Shown piece after piece: positions 7,637 through 17,529 of a DNA stretch of 64,000 nucleotides. Numbering within the stretch: the first letter of the stretch is position 1; every line of letters starts with the position of its first letter. The notes beneath the pieces were generated by a model. That model saw nothing but the letters and a program-made list of their open reading frames with translations. It searched no databases and was not told the DNA's origin. The position numbers and the translations under genes are program-made. The stretch is from Hymenobacter gummosus (GTDB taxonomy: Bacteria; Bacteroidota; Bacteroidia; Cytophagales; Hymenobacteraceae): the NCBI RefSeq assembly GCF_003970915.1, contig NZ_RXOF01000003.1, forward strand, positions 124,001 through 188,000, in the 5' to 3' direction.

Positions 7637-8575
7637 TCAGGCCGCTACGCTCCGCCGAATATCGTCAACTGCGGCTTCGCAGGTGGGAAAAAGAAACGTG
7701 AAGCCCCATTCGAGCAGCCGCTGCGGGTACACTTTGCGGCTTTTCAGGATGAGCTCGGGCTCGGTGCGCAGCAGCCAGGCGCCCAGCTCCAGCAGCCACT
7801 CGGGCTGGGGCAGGCGCAGCAGCGGCGGGCCGAAGTGCCGGGCCAGCAGCTGGTTGAAGGCCCGGTTGGGCAGCGGCTCGGGGGCGCAGAGGTTGAAAGC
7901 CCCGCTGGCCTGGGGCTGGGCGAGCAGAAAATCCACCGCCCGGCAGAAATCCTGCTCGTGCAGCCAGCTCACCCACTGCTCGCCCGAGCCCTGCGGGGTG
8001 CACAAGCCCCAGCGGGCCAGCCGCCGCAGCGTGGGAAAAGCCCCGCCCCGGTCGCCCAGCACCACGGCCGTGCGCAGGGCCACCCGCCGCGTCTGCGGGG
8101 TGTCGGCGGCCCAAAAGGCGTCTTCCCAGGCCCGGGCCACCTCCACCGAAAAGCCCCGCCCGATCAGGCCGTCGGCCTCGGTATTGGCGGGCCGCTCCCC
8201 GGCGGTATGCTCGTAGATGGTGGCCGTGGAGGAGTTCAGCCACACCCGCGGGGGCTGCCGGCAGGCCGCCACGGCCGCGCCCAGGGCCTTGGTACTGAGC
8301 ACCCGGCTGTCGACGATGGCGCGGCGGTTCTGCTCGGAGTAGCGGCAGTCGACGCTGCGGCCAGCCAGGTTGATGAGGGCCGCGGCGCCTTCCAGCTCCC
8401 GGGCCCACTCCCCCACCGTGCGCCCGTCCCAGCGCACGAAGCGCACGTTGGCGTAGGCCGGCAGCTGCTCCCTCGACAGCACCACCAGCTCCACCGGCCG
8501 GCGGCGGTAGTGGCGAATCAGGCACTGGCCCAGAAAGCCGGTACCACCGGCCAGGATGATGCGTGCGGGAGCCAT
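7637..8575 (-). CDS. TIGR01777-family NAD(P)-dependent epimerase (SulA/YfcH-like)
   Basis: A 312-residue extended short-chain dehydrogenase. The Rossmann motif GGTGFLG is at residues 10-16, followed by family signatures INLAGRSVDCRY, RAIVDSRVLSTKALG, and the central SSTATIYEH region. The C-terminal LELGAWLLRTEPELILKSRKVYPQRLLE block is the DUF1731 domain that ends all TIGR01777 proteins. Their substrates are not well defined. In the SSTATIYEH segment Tyr is kept but the +4 position is not Lys, a common deviation in this family. It is the first gene of the 5227-8575 operon, directly behind the palindromic operator, so its expression is probably the main target of the GbsR-type regulator. Confidence 0.85.
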   Translation of the reverse strand: MAPARIILAGGTGFLGQCLIRHYRRRPVELVVLSREQLPAYANVRFVRWDGRTVGEWARELEGAAALINLAGRSVDCRYSEQNRRAIVDSRVLSTKALGAAVAACRQPPRVWLNSSTATIYEHTAGERPANTEADGLIGRGFSVEVARAWEDAFWAADTPQTRRVALRTAVVLGDRGGAFPTLRRLARWGLCTPQGSGEQWVSWLHEQDFCRAVDFLLAQPQASGAFNLCAPEPLPNRAFNQLLARHFGPPLLRLPQPEWLLELGAWLLRTEPELILKSRKVYPQRLLEWGFTFLFPTCEAAVDDIRRSVAA

Positions 8576-8624
8576 AGCGGCGGCGAATGAAGCGGTTAGC
8601 AGCGTACTGTTGCCTTATCCGGCT

Positions 8625-8632
8625 CAAATGTA
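8625..8632 (-). promoter_or_regulatory. candidate Bacteroidota -7 box of the epimerase operon
   Basis: On the minus strand this reads TACATTTG, an exact match to TAnnTTTG. It overlaps the right-hand end of the palindrome by three bases and sits 50-57 bp before the ATG. No TTG is found at the expected 17-23 bp upstream, so the -33 element is weak or absent. A bound repressor would block it directly. Confidence 0.5.
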
Positions 8633-8667
8633 TCACAAGTTTCAATAATTATTGAAACTTTTGATAC
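8630..8667. promoter_or_regulatory. 38-bp palindromic operator
   Basis: The sequence is a continuous inverted repeat without spacer: half-site GTATCACAAGTTTCAATAA followed by its complement, with a single mismatched pair (C at 8636 against the opposite arm). It lies in AT-rich DNA 55 bp in front of an operon that encodes a GbsR/MarR-type dimeric regulator, so it is the obvious binding site. Its length would fit two dimers side by side. Confidence 0.75.
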
Positions 8668-8938
8668 ACAATTAATAATAGCTTAAATATCAGCGAGTTT
8701 ATTTTGCATAAGCAGGCTCCTGCCCGGCTCACCGGCGGCTCAGATGCCCCGCCGAAGGCACCTGGAAATCAGCCCGCAAGACCGACCTGGCGTTTCTTCA
8801 CCCAAACATCAGACGGGCCGGTGCTGCTTGCCGGGGCCAGCGGCGCCGGGTGGTGGGTACGCCGGGGTAACCACCCGGGCGTAACCCCCGGGGCGGTTTT
8901 ACTGTCTAGCACTTGATTGTTTCTCCTTAACCGCAGCC

Positions 8939-9754
8939 ATGACACCTCCTAGCGCTTCTCCCCTACAGAATCAGATTGCCCTCGTGACGGGCGGCAGCTC
9001 CGGCATCGGCTACGGCGTGGCCGAGGCCCTGGCGGCGGCCGGCGCCACCGTCGTCGTCAACTACCACAAGGAAGCCGAACCGGCCGAAAAGCTGGTGCAG
9101 GATATCAAGAGCCGCGGCGGCGAGGCCCTGGCCGTGCAGGCCGACGTGAGCAAGGAAGAGGACGTGCAGCGCATGTTCAAGACCGTCGTCGACACCTACG
9201 GCACCGTGCACATCCTGGTCAGCAACAGCGGCATTCAGCAGGACGCGGCCTTCCTGGACATGACCACCAAGCAGTGGGACAGCGTCATCGGGGTGAACCT
9301 GACGGGGCAGTTTTTGTGCATGCGCGAGGCGGCGCGCGAGTTTGTGCGCCGCGGCCCGCAGCCCGATATTTCCAAGGCCACGGGCAAGATTATCTGCATG
9401 AGCTCGGTACACGAGGTCATTCCCTGGGCCGGGCACGTGAACTACGCCGCCAGCAAGGGCGGGGTGATGCTGCTGATGAAGAGCGTGGCCCAGGAGCTGG
9501 CCCCGCACAAGATTCGCGTCAACAGCATCGGGCCGGGGGCCATTGCCACGCCCATTAACGCCGAAGCCCGCGACACGCCCGAGGAAGAGCGGGACCTGCT
9601 CAAGCTGATTCCCTACGGCCGCATCGGGGAGCCGTCCGACATCGGCAAGGTGGCCGTGTGGCTGGCCTCCGACGAGTCGGACTACGTGACCGGCCACACG
9701 CTGTTTGCCGACGGCGGCATGCTGCTCTACCCCGGCTTCGTGGGCAACGGCTGA
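8939..9754 (+). CDS. SDR-family oxidoreductase, glucose 1-dehydrogenase-like
   Basis: A 271-residue classical short-chain dehydrogenase. The cofactor motif TGGSSGIG is at residues 17-24, the structural NAG-type motif appears as SNSG near residue 98, and the catalytic Ser (MSSVHE), Tyr and Lys (NYAASKGG) are present. The acidic/neutral residue after strand 2 (VVNYHKE) resembles Bacillus-type glucose 1-dehydrogenases that use NAD or NADP. C-terminal LFADGGMLLYPGF closely matches the glucose dehydrogenase subgroup. The gene is followed by a repeat element and then the GH63-like glucosidase; with the 6-phosphogluconate dehydrogenase at 13740 this would suit oxidation of released glucose. Substrate within SDRs cannot be fixed from sequence. 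Confidence 0.8.
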   Translation: MTPPSASPLQNQIALVTGGSSGIGYGVAEALAAAGATVVVNYHKEAEPAEKLVQDIKSRGGEALAVQADVSKEEDVQRMFKTVVDTYGTVHILVSNSGIQQDAAFLDMTTKQWDSVIGVNLTGQFLCMREAAREFVRRGPQPDISKATGKIICMSSVHEVIPWAGHVNYAASKGGVMLLMKSVAQELAPHKIRVNSIGPGAIATPINAEARDTPEEERDLLKLIPYGRIGEPSDIGKVAVWLASDESDYVTGHTLFADGGMLLYPGFVGNG

Positions 9755-9755
9755 T

Positions 9756-9864
9756 GTAGCGCGGGCTTTAGCCCGCGTCCGCCTGGCCGATTGCCGTAGC
9801 GCATATAACGCCGGACAGGCCACTGGTTCACTATCTGACGGACGCGGGCTGAAGCCCGCGCTAC
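9756..9864. repeat. REP-like inverted repeat, family B
   Basis: Two 26-bp arms (9756-9781 and 9839-9864) are reverse complements with one mismatch. Each arm is itself a palindrome around GCGGGCTTTAGCCCGC or GCGGGCTGAAGCCCGC, so the RNA can fold as one long or two short hairpins. It fills the gap between the SDR gene (stop at 9754) and the glucosidase start at 9874. The GCGGGCTTnAGCCCGC core is the kind of REP seen in several GC-rich bacteria. Confidence 0.8.
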
Positions 9865-9873
9865 TTTTCGCTT

Positions 9874-12639
<2,766 letters not shown>

Positions 12640-12649
12640 CCAACCTCAG

Positions 12650-12849
12650 AACGTCATCCTGAGGCGTAGCCGAAGGACCTTCCTCAAACCCCGCACCGCC
12701 GCTTGTGCCAATGTGCTGACGCAATCAGTCAGAACGAGAAGCGCAGCCACCAACGCCCTGATAGTAGAACGTATGCTCATTGTAGGGAGCGGCGGTGCAG
12801 GGTTCGAGAAAGGTCCTTCGGCTACGCCGTACGCCAGATAAAGGATGAC
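12650..12849. repeat. inverted-repeat element, family A copy 2
   Basis: This is a diverged copy of the element at 2829-3056. It starts with ACGTCATCCTGAGGCGTAGC, then GAAGGACCTTCCTCAAACC and CGCACCGCCGC, and continues with the same inner block (GCCAATGTGCTGACG, then GCCACCAACGCCCTGAT). The right arm is decayed: an extra segment of about ten bases splits it before the final AGGATGAC. The loop differs between copies. It lies between the glucosidase and the cyclase gene. Confidence 0.75.
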
Positions 12850-12878
12850 AGCCGATTACTCACCGACTCAACCAACTC

Positions 12879-13523
12879 ATGCCCCACGACTCCCCTACCG
12901 CCGCCCCCTGGCTGGATCTGACCACGCCCATCACCGACCAGATGCTGCACTGGCCCGACAACGCCCCGGTGCACATCCGCCTGACGCGCAACATGGCCTG
13001 GGGCGACGCAGCCAACGTGACCGAGCTGAGTTTGAGCGCCCACACCGCCACCCACGTCGACGCCCCGCGCCACTTCCTGGCCGACGGCGCCGACGTGACC
13101 AAGCTGGACCTCAATACCCTCATCGGCCCGGCCCGGGTGCTGCGCATCGAGCACGCCGAGTTTGTGACGCGCGCGGAATTGGAACGGCTGCTGCCCGACC
13201 TGCCGCCCGGGGAGCGGCTGCTCTTCCGCACCCGCAACACCGAGCGCGACTGGGCCCGGCAGCCCTTCACCCAGGACTTCGTGAAGGTGCGCGCCGACGC
13301 GGCCGAGTGGCTGCGCGACAAGCAGGTGGTGTGCGTGGGCGTCGACTACCTCTCCGTCGGGCCGGCCGATACGCACAAGATTCTGCTCGGGGCGGGCATC
13401 ACCGTCATCGAAGGGCTGCACCTGCAAGCCGCCGAGCCGGGCCGCTACGACATGATCTGCCTGCCCCTGCTCATCGAAGGCGCCGACGGGGCGCCGGCGC
13501 GGATTATTGCCAAACGACTGTAA
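12879..13523 (+). CDS. cyclase-family (kynurenine formamidase-like) hydrolase
   Basis: A 214-residue protein of PF04199. The metal-binding motif HTATHVDAPRHF near residues 48-59 matches HxGTHxDxPxHF except that the usual Gly is Ala. The later VVCVGVDYLSVGP and IEGLHL segments are also typical. Family members include metal-dependent kynurenine formamidases and isatin hydrolases; the exact substrate cannot be read here and no tryptophan-catabolic genes are nearby. The ATG at 12879 gives a normal-length protein. It is flanked on both sides by inverted-repeat elements, so is probably transcribed alone. Confidence 0.82.
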   Translation: MPHDSPTAAPWLDLTTPITDQMLHWPDNAPVHIRLTRNMAWGDAANVTELSLSAHTATHVDAPRHFLADGADVTKLDLNTLIGPARVLRIEHAEFVTRAELERLLPDLPPGERLLFRTRNTERDWARQPFTQDFVKVRADAAEWLRDKQVVCVGVDYLSVGPADTHKILLGAGITVIEGLHLQAAEPGRYDMICLPLLIEGADGAPARIIAKRL

Positions 13524-13527
13524 AGCT

Positions 13528-13704
13528 GGCGCCGGTTACGCAACTTTCAGTTGCTAAACCGGCGCCGAAAATAAGGCAGGCTTTCAGCCTGCGTCCGGCG
13601 CCCGCACGAGCTGACCAACCTCGTGTAGCACCGTTTCACGCAGGTTGAAAACCTGCTTTATATCGGGCACCGGTTACACTCGCTTTGCTCGCTAAACCGG
13701 CGCC
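13528..13704. repeat. composite nested inverted-repeat element
   Basis: Three palindromic units are nested. Outer hairpin 1 is 13528-13566 (GGCGCCGGTT ... AACCGGCGCC, with an inner GCAACTTTCAGTTGC). Outer hairpin 2 is 13666-13704 (GGCACCGGTT ... AACCGGCGCC). Between them lie two 22-bp arms, 13573-13594 and 13638-13659, reverse complements with three mismatches, each also a short palindrome (GCAGGCTTTCAGCCTGC; GCAGGTTGAAAACCTGC) resembling family B. It fills the whole gap between the cyclase and 6-phosphogluconate dehydrogenase genes. Confidence 0.78.
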
Positions 13705-13739
13705 ATTCTCACTAAATCAGCAACTCACTAAATCACCGC

Positions 13740-14726
13740 ATGAGCAACACCCAAATCGGCATCGTGGGGCTGGGCAAGATGGGCGCGGCCCTGGCCCTGC
13801 AGGCGGCCGAAAAAGGCTACCCCGTGGTGGGCATGGACATCCGCCCCCGCCCCGACCTGGAATCGGAAATGATTAACGTCGTCGGCTCCTTGCAGGAGCT
13901 GGCTAAGCGGCTAGAGCGCCCGCGCAAGGTATTCATGTACATCCCGGCCGGCGCGGCCGTCGACGGCATCATCGCGCAGCTGCTCGAGGTGCTGGAGGAA
14001 GGCGACATCATCGTCGACGGGGGCAACTCCTACTGGGGCGACTCCATCCGCCGGGCCCGGCACCTGAAGGAGCGCGGCATCCACTTCATCGACTGCGGCA
14101 CCAGCGGCGGCCCGGGCGGCGCCCGCACCGGCGCCTGCTACATGGTGGGCGGCGACGCGGAGGCGGTGGCCCTGCTGCAGGACTTTTTCGTGGCCACGGC
14201 CGTGCCGGGCGGTTTTCTGCACACGGGCACCGCGGGCACCGGCCACTACGTGAAGCTGGTGCACAACGGCATCGAGTTCGGCATGCTGCAGGCCATTGCC
14301 GAAGGCATGGGCCTGCTCACGCACTTCCGCGAAAAGCTGGATATCAGCGCCATTCTGCAGCTGTGGAACAACGGCTCGGTGGTGCGCTCCTGGCTGGTGG
14401 AGCTGATGAAGAAAACCTACGACCAGGAAGGCGGCTTCACCGTGCCCAGCTACATCGAGGACACCGGCGAGGTGAACTGGCTGGTGGCCGACGCCTTGCA
14501 CATGGAAGTGCCCATCCCGGTCATCACCCAGTCGGTGGTGCAGCTGTTCACCTCCCGCGACAAAGACCCCACCTGGGCCAAGGCCATTGCCATGATGCGC
14601 CACGGCTTTGGCGGCCACCCCTACGGCGAGGATGCCGGCATCCGCCACGAGCGGCAGTTCGGCCGCGTGGGCGAGTACGAGCAGCCCGAGCAAACCGGCG
14701 AGCAGCCGGAAAACAACCCGAAGTGA
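13740..14726 (+). CDS. gnd: 6-phosphogluconate dehydrogenase (decarboxylating), short form
   Basis: A 328-residue protein. The dinucleotide motif GIVGLGKMGAAL opens at residue 7; GGNSYWGDSIRR, the substrate-binding TSGGPGGARTGACYM segment and the catalytic Lys in GHYVKLVHNGIEFGM are all present. The length matches the short tetrameric bacterial type (TIGR00872), which usually prefers NAD, rather than the 470-residue NADP type. It oxidises 6-phosphogluconate to ribulose 5-phosphate and CO2 in the pentose phosphate pathway. An acidic/polar tail (EYEQPEQTGEQPENNPK) is extra. The preceding sugar dehydrogenase and glucosidase suggest a glucose/gluconate theme, though repeat elements separate all of them. 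Confidence 0.92.
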   Translation: MSNTQIGIVGLGKMGAALALQAAEKGYPVVGMDIRPRPDLESEMINVVGSLQELAKRLERPRKVFMYIPAGAAVDGIIAQLLEVLEEGDIIVDGGNSYWGDSIRRARHLKERGIHFIDCGTSGGPGGARTGACYMVGGDAEAVALLQDFFVATAVPGGFLHTGTAGTGHYVKLVHNGIEFGMLQAIAEGMGLLTHFREKLDISAILQLWNNGSVVRSWLVELMKKTYDQEGGFTVPSYIEDTGEVNWLVADALHMEVPIPVITQSVVQLFTSRDKDPTWAKAIAMMRHGFGGHPYGEDAGIRHERQFGRVGEYEQPEQTGEQPENNPK

Positions 14727-14732
14727 AGCGTG

Positions 14733-14806
14733 AATCAGGCCGTACGAATGCTGAATTTCGGGCGGGCGGTTTCCCGCCTGCGGTTCCGCTTTCGTACGGC
14801 CTGACT
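14733..14806. repeat. inverted repeat with inner hairpin
   Basis: Arms at 14733-14751 and 14788-14806 (AATCAGGCCGTACGAATGC and complement) match at 17 of 19 positions. The loop contains a second palindrome, GGCGGGCGGTTTCCCGCC, at 14761-14778. It starts 7 bp after the gnd stop codon and ends 14 bp before the next gene; it may work as a terminator-like structure but lacks a T-run. Confidence 0.7.
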
Positions 14807-14819
14807 CAACCTTCCTTCC

Positions 14820-15452
14820 ATGACTTTTCTGCTGCGCAGCGTAGGCTTCCGCCGCGGCACCTGCTGGGTGCCGCCGTTTGAGCTGCGGCCGGGCTGGCTG
14901 GTGCGGGTGTACCTTCCCAATTTCAGCCAGCGCAGCAACGAGCCGCTGGGCCGGGACCTGGCCCAGCAGATAGCCCTGGTGCTGATATTCCTGGCCAAGC
15001 CCGACCGCCTGCTGCCCTACGCGCGACCCTACCAAAACCGCCGGCGCGACTATTGGCCCTGGCCCCCGACGGTGGCCCGCTACCTGCGCAAGCAGCACCA
15101 AGCCTCGCCCGAGCAGGTGCGGCGCATTGCGCAGGAGCTGGAATTAAACGAGCGGCAACCCATGCGCGAGCTAGGTCTACCCCAACGCCTGGCCCTGGAT
15201 ATGAAAGGCTTGTGGCTGCGCTACGAGGCCGTGCAGTTTGATTTCTACGGGCTGCAGGCCGATTCCGTGGCGTGGCTGGAGCAGGTGCTGGCCGCGGAGC
15301 TGGCGCGGGGCAAGGCTGCCATCGGCTTCGACAACCTGCAGCTTCTGCCGCCGCAGGAGCCGCTGCTGTATACCGAGCGGGTCGTCGTGACGGAGCCGGG
15401 CGGCGGGCACTGGGCCTTTGAGCGCGACGCTAGTTCGCCCCCGCCGTCGTAA
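14820..15452 (+). CDS. hypothetical protein, 210 aa
   Basis: I do not recognise this protein. It is 210 residues, probably soluble, rich in Arg, Leu and aromatic residues, without signal peptide, cysteine motif or repeats. Distinct stretches are LRPGWLVRVYLPNF near the N-terminus and a helical middle (HQASPEQVRRIAQELELNER). The wording ALVLIFLAKPDRLLPYA is reminiscent of small proteins encoded near ABC or DNA-processing genes, but no link can be made. The coding composition matches its neighbours. It lies downstream of gnd after an inverted repeat and 51 bp before an M28 peptidase lipoprotein gene on the same strand. Confidence 0.6.
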   Translation: MTFLLRSVGFRRGTCWVPPFELRPGWLVRVYLPNFSQRSNEPLGRDLAQQIALVLIFLAKPDRLLPYARPYQNRRRDYWPWPPTVARYLRKQHQASPEQVRRIAQELELNERQPMRELGLPQRLALDMKGLWLRYEAVQFDFYGLQADSVAWLEQVLAAELARGKAAIGFDNLQLLPPQEPLLYTERVVVTEPGGGHWAFERDASSPPPS

Positions 15453-15503
15453 GTTGCCGGTCCGCGCGGCGCCCTTTGGCCGCCGCCCCAGCCTGCTACT
15501 GCC

Positions 15504-17234
15504 ATGCCGATTCCTGCTTTCTTCCGCCTTACCGCGCCGCTGGGCCTGCTGGCCCTGCTCGGCGCCTGCCGTACCCAGCCGGCCGCTACGGCTACTGCTT
15601 CCCCCGCCGCCAGCACCCCGCCGGCGCCCGCCGCTACCACGAGCGCCGCCCCGGCGGCCGAACCCCTCATCACGGCCGGCACCATCGGGCGCTACCTGCG
15701 GGATGTTTCGTCCGATGACATGCTGGGGCGTAAGCCGTTTACAGAGGGCGAAAAGCGCATTACCGCTCACCTGGCGGCCGAATTCAAGCGGCTGGGGCTG
15801 CAGCCGACCCCGGGCGGCAGCTACTTTCAGCCGGTGCCGCTGGTCGAAATTACCGGCGCGCCTTCGCCCGCTATGCTCATCAAGGGCGGCAAGGGCCCGG
15901 CCCTGAGCCTGCAGTACAAAACCGACTTCGTGGCCTTTACCCAGCGCGAACAGCCGCAGGTGCAGGTCACGAACTCCCCCCTGGTCTTTGCCGGCTACGG
16001 GGTGACGGCGCCCGAATACCAGTGGGACGACTACGCCGGGCTCGACGTGAAGGGTAAGACCGTGGTGGTGCTCGTCAACGACCCGGGCAACGCGGGCACC
16101 GATACTGCTCTGTTCCGGGGCAAGGCCATGACCTACTACGGGCGCTGGACCTACAAGTACGAGGAAGCCGCCCGGCACGGGGCCGCCGCCGTGCTCATCG
16201 TGCACGATACGCAGCCGGCCGCCTACCCCTGGTCGGTGGTGCTAAGCGGCGCTATCAGCCCTAAGCTGCGGGCCCAGACCGCCAATAAGGGTGCCGACAA
16301 GTGCGCCCTGGAAGGCTGGCTGACCCTGGACGCGGCCAAGCGCCTCTTTCAGGCCGCCGGCCAGGACTACGACGCCTTGTATAAAGCCGCCAACACCCGG
16401 GGCTTCCGCCCGCGCGCCCTGGCGGGCCTCACGCTCACGGCCGGCATTCAGAACCAGCTGCGCCGCCAGACCTCGCAGAACGTGCTAGGCGTGCTGCCCG
16501 GCACCACCCGCCCCGACGAATACATCATCTACTCCGCGCACTGGGACCATTTTGGCGTGGGCAAGGCCATTGCCGGCGACTCCATCTACAACGGGGCCGT
16601 GGACGACGGCACCGGCCTGGCCGCGTTGCTCAGCATTGCCGAAGCCTTTCAGCAGAGCAAGCAGAAGCCTGGACGCAGCATCGTGTTTCTGGCCGTGACG
16701 GGCGAGGAACAGGGCTTGCTCGGCTCGGCCTACTACGCCCGCAACCCGGTGTTTCCGCTCAGCAAAACCGTGGCCGACCTCAACATGGACATGCTCTGGC
16801 CCTACGGCCCGATGAAGGACCTGACCGTTATCGGCTACGGGCAGTCGGAGCTGGAGGACTACGCCCGGGCGGCGGCCAAGGCCCAGGACCGCTACCTGCT
16901 GCCCGACCAGACGCCGGAAACCGGCATGTTCTACCGCTCCGACCACTTCAGCTTTGCCCACGTGGGCGTGCCCTCGCTCTACGCCGCCGGGGGCTACGAA
17001 AGCCGCGCCCAGGGCAAGCAGTACATTGCCGACAAGCGCCGCGAGTACACCACCAGCATGTACCACAAGCCCGCCGACCAGTTCGACCCGAGCTGGAACC
17101 TGTGGGGCATTGCCCAGGATGCGGAGCTGTACTACCAGGTCGGCCAGCGCCTGGCTTCCGAAACCACCTTTCCGCAGTGGCGACCAGGCTCGGAGTTCCG
17201 GGCGGCGCGGGAGAAGAGCCTGGGGCGGCCCTGA
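15504..17234 (+). CDS. M28-family zinc metallopeptidase, lipoprotein
   Basis: A 576-residue protein. The N-terminus ends in a lipobox (LLALLGAC, Cys at about residue 22) followed by an Ala/Pro/Thr linker, so it is an envelope lipoprotein. A PA-like insert (about residues 150-260) precedes the M28 catalytic domain. Predicted zinc ligands are the His in YSAHWDHFGV, the Asp in NGAVDDGTGL, the Glu pair in VTGEEQGLLGS, the Asp in DLNMDML and the His in FYRSDHFSF. M28 enzymes are aminopeptidases or glutamate carboxypeptidase-like; it would trim peptides in the periplasm or at the surface. A repeat element follows the stop. Confidence 0.9.
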   Translation: MPIPAFFRLTAPLGLLALLGACRTQPAATATASPAASTPPAPAATTSAAPAAEPLITAGTIGRYLRDVSSDDMLGRKPFTEGEKRITAHLAAEFKRLGLQPTPGGSYFQPVPLVEITGAPSPAMLIKGGKGPALSLQYKTDFVAFTQREQPQVQVTNSPLVFAGYGVTAPEYQWDDYAGLDVKGKTVVVLVNDPGNAGTDTALFRGKAMTYYGRWTYKYEEAARHGAAAVLIVHDTQPAAYPWSVVLSGAISPKLRAQTANKGADKCALEGWLTLDAAKRLFQAAGQDYDALYKAANTRGFRPRALAGLTLTAGIQNQLRRQTSQNVLGVLPGTTRPDEYIIYSAHWDHFGVGKAIAGDSIYNGAVDDGTGLAALLSIAEAFQQSKQKPGRSIVFLAVTGEEQGLLGSAYYARNPVFPLSKTVADLNMDMLWPYGPMKDLTVIGYGQSELEDYARAAAKAQDRYLLPDQTPETGMFYRSDHFSFAHVGVPSLYAAGGYESRAQGKQYIADKRREYTTSMYHKPADQFDPSWNLWGIAQDAELYYQVGQRLASETTFPQWRPGSEFRAAREKSLGRP

Positions 17235-17308
17235 GCGCCATAGCGCGGCGCAGACCCGGTGTCCCCCTTCGCTTCACCGGACCAGCTCCCAAGGGCACAG
17301 CAAGCTAT

Positions 17309-17444
17309 AGCTAGTTCCCCTCCTCAGATGAGGAGGGGCTAGGGGTGGTTGAAAAACTAGAGCTAGAAAGCCAGAAGCTAGATGTCGTTCCAGAACAACA
17401 TCAACCACCCCCAACCCCTCCTCATCTGAGGAGGGGAGCTAACT
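17309..17444. repeat. inverted-repeat element, CCCCTCCTC type
   Basis: Arms of about 44 bp (17309-17352 and 17401-17444) are reverse complements with a few mismatches. Each contains the internal palindrome CCCCTCCTCAGATGAGGAGGGG or its complement form, followed by GGGTGGTTGA. The loop (17353-17400) is unrelated AT-richer sequence with AGCTAGAAGC-like strings. It lies in the 295-bp gap between the M28 peptidase and MBL-fold genes and has no coding capacity. Similar CCCCTCCTC elements are common in Bacteroidota genomes. Confidence 0.78.
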
Positions 17445-17529
17445 TTTAGCTTCTGGTTTTGGGGTACCGCCTCGTTTGGCTTAACTAGCTCCGGCGGCGC
17501 GCCTTTGTTCGTTCCGTTTCCTATTCGTT

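Larger units (their letters stand above)
8576..8938. other. divergent intergenic region with operator; remainder featureless
   Basis: This 363-base gap separates the leftward epimerase operon from the rightward SDR gene. The AT-rich part (about 8620-8710) contains the palindrome and -7 box listed separately. The rest, 8720-8938, is GC-rich; an open frame at 8704-8916 has no signal, motif or plausible composition and I do not call it. It includes GGGTAACCACCCGGGCG, then TAACCCCCGGGGC, small inverted strings near 8865-8895. Confidence 0.5.

Noticed and set aside
5903-8590. Very long open frame on the + strand opposite the epimerase operon
   Set aside because: Antisense openness is common in GC-rich DNA; the translation is Gly/Gln/His/Arg/Ala-rich without domains, whereas the minus strand encodes recognisable families throughout.
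8704-8916. Open frame of 70 codons between the operator and the SDR gene
   Set aside because: No start context, no motif, Pro/Gly/Thr/Ser-rich random composition and no homology signal; it overlaps the likely promoter region.
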